This document shows, in pieces, positions 57,999 to 60,152 of a DNA stretch of 60,152 bases. The notes under the pieces are model-generated. The model was not told where the DNA came from. It ran no database searches and was given only the letters and a program-made list of their open reading frames with translations. How positions within the stretch are numbered: position 1 is the first letter of the stretch; each line of letters opens with the position of its first letter. The DNA is from CAYMOV01 sp964392085 (GTDB taxonomy: Bacteria > Oederibacteriota > Muellerivitia > Muellerivitales > Muellerivitaceae): assembly GCA_964392085.1 (NCBI GenBank), contig CAYMOV010000008.1, forward strand, positions 1 through 60,152. Direction: 5' to 3'. The position numbers and the translations under genes are program-made.

Positions 57999-59744
57999 TC
58001 AAGGGCTGCCGAACTTTTCCCCGGGCGCCAATTTTTTGTTGCCCGCTTCAGGATGGGTAATGACGGCCGTCAGGTTTGGGCCTCCCCCCCCCTTCATGGG
58101 GTCACACCAAGTTTTGGGCCTCATTCGACAAGTCCAGAGATAGGCGGGGACCGATAATATTTTGTAGCTAGGGTCCGGGGATTCATTCCCGGGGATCTCC
58201 CAAACCCACCATGTTTCCCCGACTATTTCCGTTGGCGGGATCTTCCTGATCCAGCCCATGGCGATGGGATTCAGGTCCGAATCGAATACAGGCGCGATTT
58301 GGAGGAAGGACGCATTGACCGCGTAAACCCGTCCCGCCTGGGGGGCCGCCAAATCTTTTTCGGTCCAATAGGTCCAACGCATCCCGTAGGCTCCCGGATC
58401 CAAGCCTACAAATTGGGCCAGATGAACCGTTGGCCACCCACGCTTCTTCGCCACCTCGGCTAATCGGGCCGAATCTTGGCCCCAATCAAAATTGGAATCG
58501 GCGAGGTACTTCAGTTTGTTTTCGTTTCTGACCCAATCGCTTTGATACGCAATCCAATCGGGCCAATGGACCATGCTCGTGAGGACCATCCAAAGCGCCA
58601 ATCCGACCGCGGCAAGTCGGTAGGGACGTCGACCCGCCCACAACCGGTTCCAAACCACGGAGGATCCCAACAGGATGAACGGCAAACAAGGCAAAAGGTA
58701 TCGGATGCCGACGTTTTGCATTGGAACGGTCATGAGGAAATGACCGAGGGGAGCCGCCCAAATCCACGCGCGGCCGTTGAAATCCTTCCGGAATTCTTTG
58801 AACCCCGATAAGGCGGCCAAGATCAAGAGCGGCGGACTCATCTTCACGGCCAACACCATGAAATAATACCCCAGATGATTCGTCCGGGAGGCGTAACCCA
58901 AGTAATAGTTGGGGTGCCTGAGATCCATGACTCCCAAAGCCGCCCGAATCCCCCGGGAAACTTCCAATAGGGCATCCCAGGGCGTACCTCGGGTGACAAG
59001 CCAAAACGCCGGAAGTAAACCAATGGAAAAACCAAGCATCCAAACCGAAAGATCCCTCCACAAGGGTTTACCCAAGCCCCTTGCCCCGCGCAAACGGCGT
59101 GATGCCTCGAGGGCCAACAGGATGGGCCCCAGGGTGAGCGCCGTGTACTTGCAGGCGGTGGCCGCCCCGGCGAAGATCCCGGACAAGAGCCCACATCGGG
59201 TCCCGAGACCGTCGTCCGATCCGGAAATCGCCCGCGAATAGAGATAGACCGACAGGAAATAAAACAACGTCATGGGAACGTCCGATGACGCCACGACGGC
59301 ATGTGCCCCCAAATTGGGTTCAAACACCCAAAAAAGCAGGCAGGCCCCAGCGGTCATCGGGCTCTCTCGGGTCGAGGCATACAAGAGGGCCCCCAAAAGG
59401 ATCGCGACGAAGGCCGTCACCGCCCTCGAGAACAGCAGCATCCGCTTCCACCGGCTCAAGTTCTCGACGAAATAAAACCTGAATCCTCGCATATAAGCGT
59501 TCGAGTCCACGGGCTTCCCCGCCTCGACCCCCATGAAAAAAAGCGGGATCGCCTGCAACTCCGTGGCGAGGGGCGCGTGTTGGACAATCGGCGATGGATA
59601 TCCAAGCCATGAATAATACCCGTCGGTGGTCTCCCAGAACTCATCCCCCACGGGGGAATTCCAAATCATCCTGGGTATCGCCAACGCGAGGAATACCGAC
59701 GCGGCCAAAAGAAACCACAACCATGATGGTTTAGGACGGGTCAC
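57999..59744 (-). CDS. GT39/PMT-2-like membrane glycosyltransferase
   Basis: 581 residues. N-terminal membrane helix, then the first extracytoplasmic loop with an acidic pair in SPVGDEFWETTDGYYSW, the catalytic-loop style of lipid-linked-sugar transferases (ArnT/PMT_2). About ten to twelve membrane segments follow (for example LPAFWLVTRGTPWDALLEVSRG; NVGIRYLLPCLPFILLGSSVVW), and a soluble C-terminal domain ending with KIPPTEIVGETWWVWEIPG. Likely adds a sugar to a protein or envelope glycan outside the inner membrane. The acceptor is unknown. A paralog follows upstream at the window edge. Confidence 0.8.
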   Translation of the reverse strand: MTRPKPSWLWFLLAASVFLALAIPRMIWNSPVGDEFWETTDGYYSWLGYPSPIVQHAPLATELQAIPLFFMGVEAGKPVDSNAYMRGFRFYFVENLSRWKRMLLFSRAVTAFVAILLGALLYASTRESPMTAGACLLFWVFEPNLGAHAVVASSDVPMTLFYFLSVYLYSRAISGSDDGLGTRCGLLSGIFAGAATACKYTALTLGPILLALEASRRLRGARGLGKPLWRDLSVWMLGFSIGLLPAFWLVTRGTPWDALLEVSRGIRAALGVMDLRHPNYYLGYASRTNHLGYYFMVLAVKMSPPLLILAALSGFKEFRKDFNGRAWIWAAPLGHFLMTVPMQNVGIRYLLPCLPFILLGSSVVWNRLWAGRRPYRLAAVGLALWMVLTSMVHWPDWIAYQSDWVRNENKLKYLADSNFDWGQDSARLAEVAKKRGWPTVHLAQFVGLDPGAYGMRWTYWTEKDLAAPQAGRVYAVNASFLQIAPVFDSDLNPIAMGWIRKIPPTEIVGETWWVWEIPGNESPDPSYKILSVPAYLWTCRMRPKTWCDPMKGGGGPNLTAVITHPEAGNKKLAPGEKFGSP

Positions 59745-59964
59745 GATTATCCTCTGGGGCGCTTGGGGGCATTCCCGTCGGTCCGAAGGTTGTTAGAAGG
59801 AAACCCCAACGGGATTTTATCAAATCGAACCGATTCACGCGGGAAATCCAGGGGTTCCTGCGCTCCCTTCGGGATTTCTGGGGGCGGACTAAGTGGTCCC
59901 TCAACCAAAAGGGCTCGAGTCGGGCCCCCAGGGGATCAACGGCCCGATCCCGAGGTGGTTCGGT

Positions 59965-60152
59965 TTAAAAGAATCCCAGGGGAGCCGGCCATTCCTTGGG
60001 CCGCAATCCTTTGAACCTGACGGATCCGGGAACTGATCGGATCCGCCTCCCGGAATCGGGCCCGGGGTCGCCCGGGATCACCCAGACCCACCAAGAATCC
60101 CCCACCCGCTCGGTGGGGGGGATTTGGGTGATCCAACTTTGGGCGAGGGGCG
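59965..60152 (-). CDS. Partial paralog of the GT39-like glycosyltransferase (C-terminus only)
   Basis: The open frame on the minus strand continues past the window edge and ends in TAA at 59967-59965. The visible ~61 residues include WITQIPPTERVGDSWWVWVIPG, which aligns with the WIRKIPPTEIVGETWWVWEIPG of the neighbouring complete gene. It then ends RPKEWPAPLGFF. So a second, tandem copy of the glycosyltransferase lies mostly outside the window. The frame has no internal stop. Confidence 0.75.
   Translation of the reverse strand, partial: PLAQSWITQIPPTERVGDSWWVWVIPGDPGPDSGRRIRSVPGSVRFKGLRPKEWPAPLGFF

Noticed and set aside
59936..60136. 66-codon minus-strand frame at the window end
   Set aside because: Overlaps in another frame the C-terminus of the truncated glycosyltransferase, which aligns clearly with the neighbouring gene.

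Overview
The window is GC-rich, densely coded DNA from a diderm (Gram-negative type) bacterium. Outer-membrane proteins, TolC-type and RND efflux parts and many lipoproteins support the envelope type. System II cytochrome c maturation (ResB/CcsA), heme A synthesis (CtaA/CtaB) and a Sco protein support aerobic respiration with heme-copper oxidase. I see no rRNA, tRNA, CRISPR array, transposase or phage gene, so the lineage cannot be fixed. The gene mix would fit a deltaproteobacterial, acidobacterial or related deep-branching group. This is inference only.

Layout. 0.2-4 kb: a methyltransferase, then an arsenic operon (arsR-arsM, a repeat, arsC-acr3) with a palindromic operator. 4-9.3 kb: phosphate genes (phoB-phoR, a PHP-domain protein with a tiny Arg-rich ORF, a Pit transporter and its DUF47 partner). 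9.4-12.7 kb: a metal-chelate binding protein with a thioredoxin-fold lipoprotein, glycerate kinase and a YceI protein. 12.9-16.2 kb: ccsA and resB. 16.4-21.3 kb: a branched-chain amino-acid ABC transporter (livK, terminator, livH-livM-livG-livF). 21.6-33.5 kb: a TPR/barrel protein, copZ-copA, sfsA, two small Cys-rich exported proteins and a CusCBA-type efflux operon headed by a third small Cys-rich protein. 33.6-38.3 kb: two tandem siroheme reductases and two unknown membrane proteins. 38.5-43.6 kb: dinB, a fused cytochrome-porin resembling Cyc2, an unknown anchored protein and a radical SAM enzyme. 43.7-47.9 kb: tatA, lemA, a nucleotidyltransferase-fold protein, a TPM protein, two PEBP-like proteins and a CoA-binding protein. 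48-57.9 kb: DUF420, Sco, CtaB, CtaA, a cupredoxin lipoprotein, an octaheme cytochrome, a split cytochrome b and a Rieske protein. 58 kb to the end: one complete and one truncated GT39-like glycosyltransferase.

The most interesting part is the electron-transfer gene set. It holds a single-heme cytochrome fused to an outer-membrane barrel (candidate for extracellular electron entry), a b6f/bc-like quinol complex with a coiled-coil, membrane-anchored octaheme cytochrome and a b6-type cysteine for an extra covalent heme, the machinery to attach heme c, and oxidase assembly factors. Two adjacent siroheme reductases each carry complete cluster motifs in both halves. Established assimilatory enzymes keep only one. 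Intergenic spaces carry several families of short dispersed or palindromic repeats.
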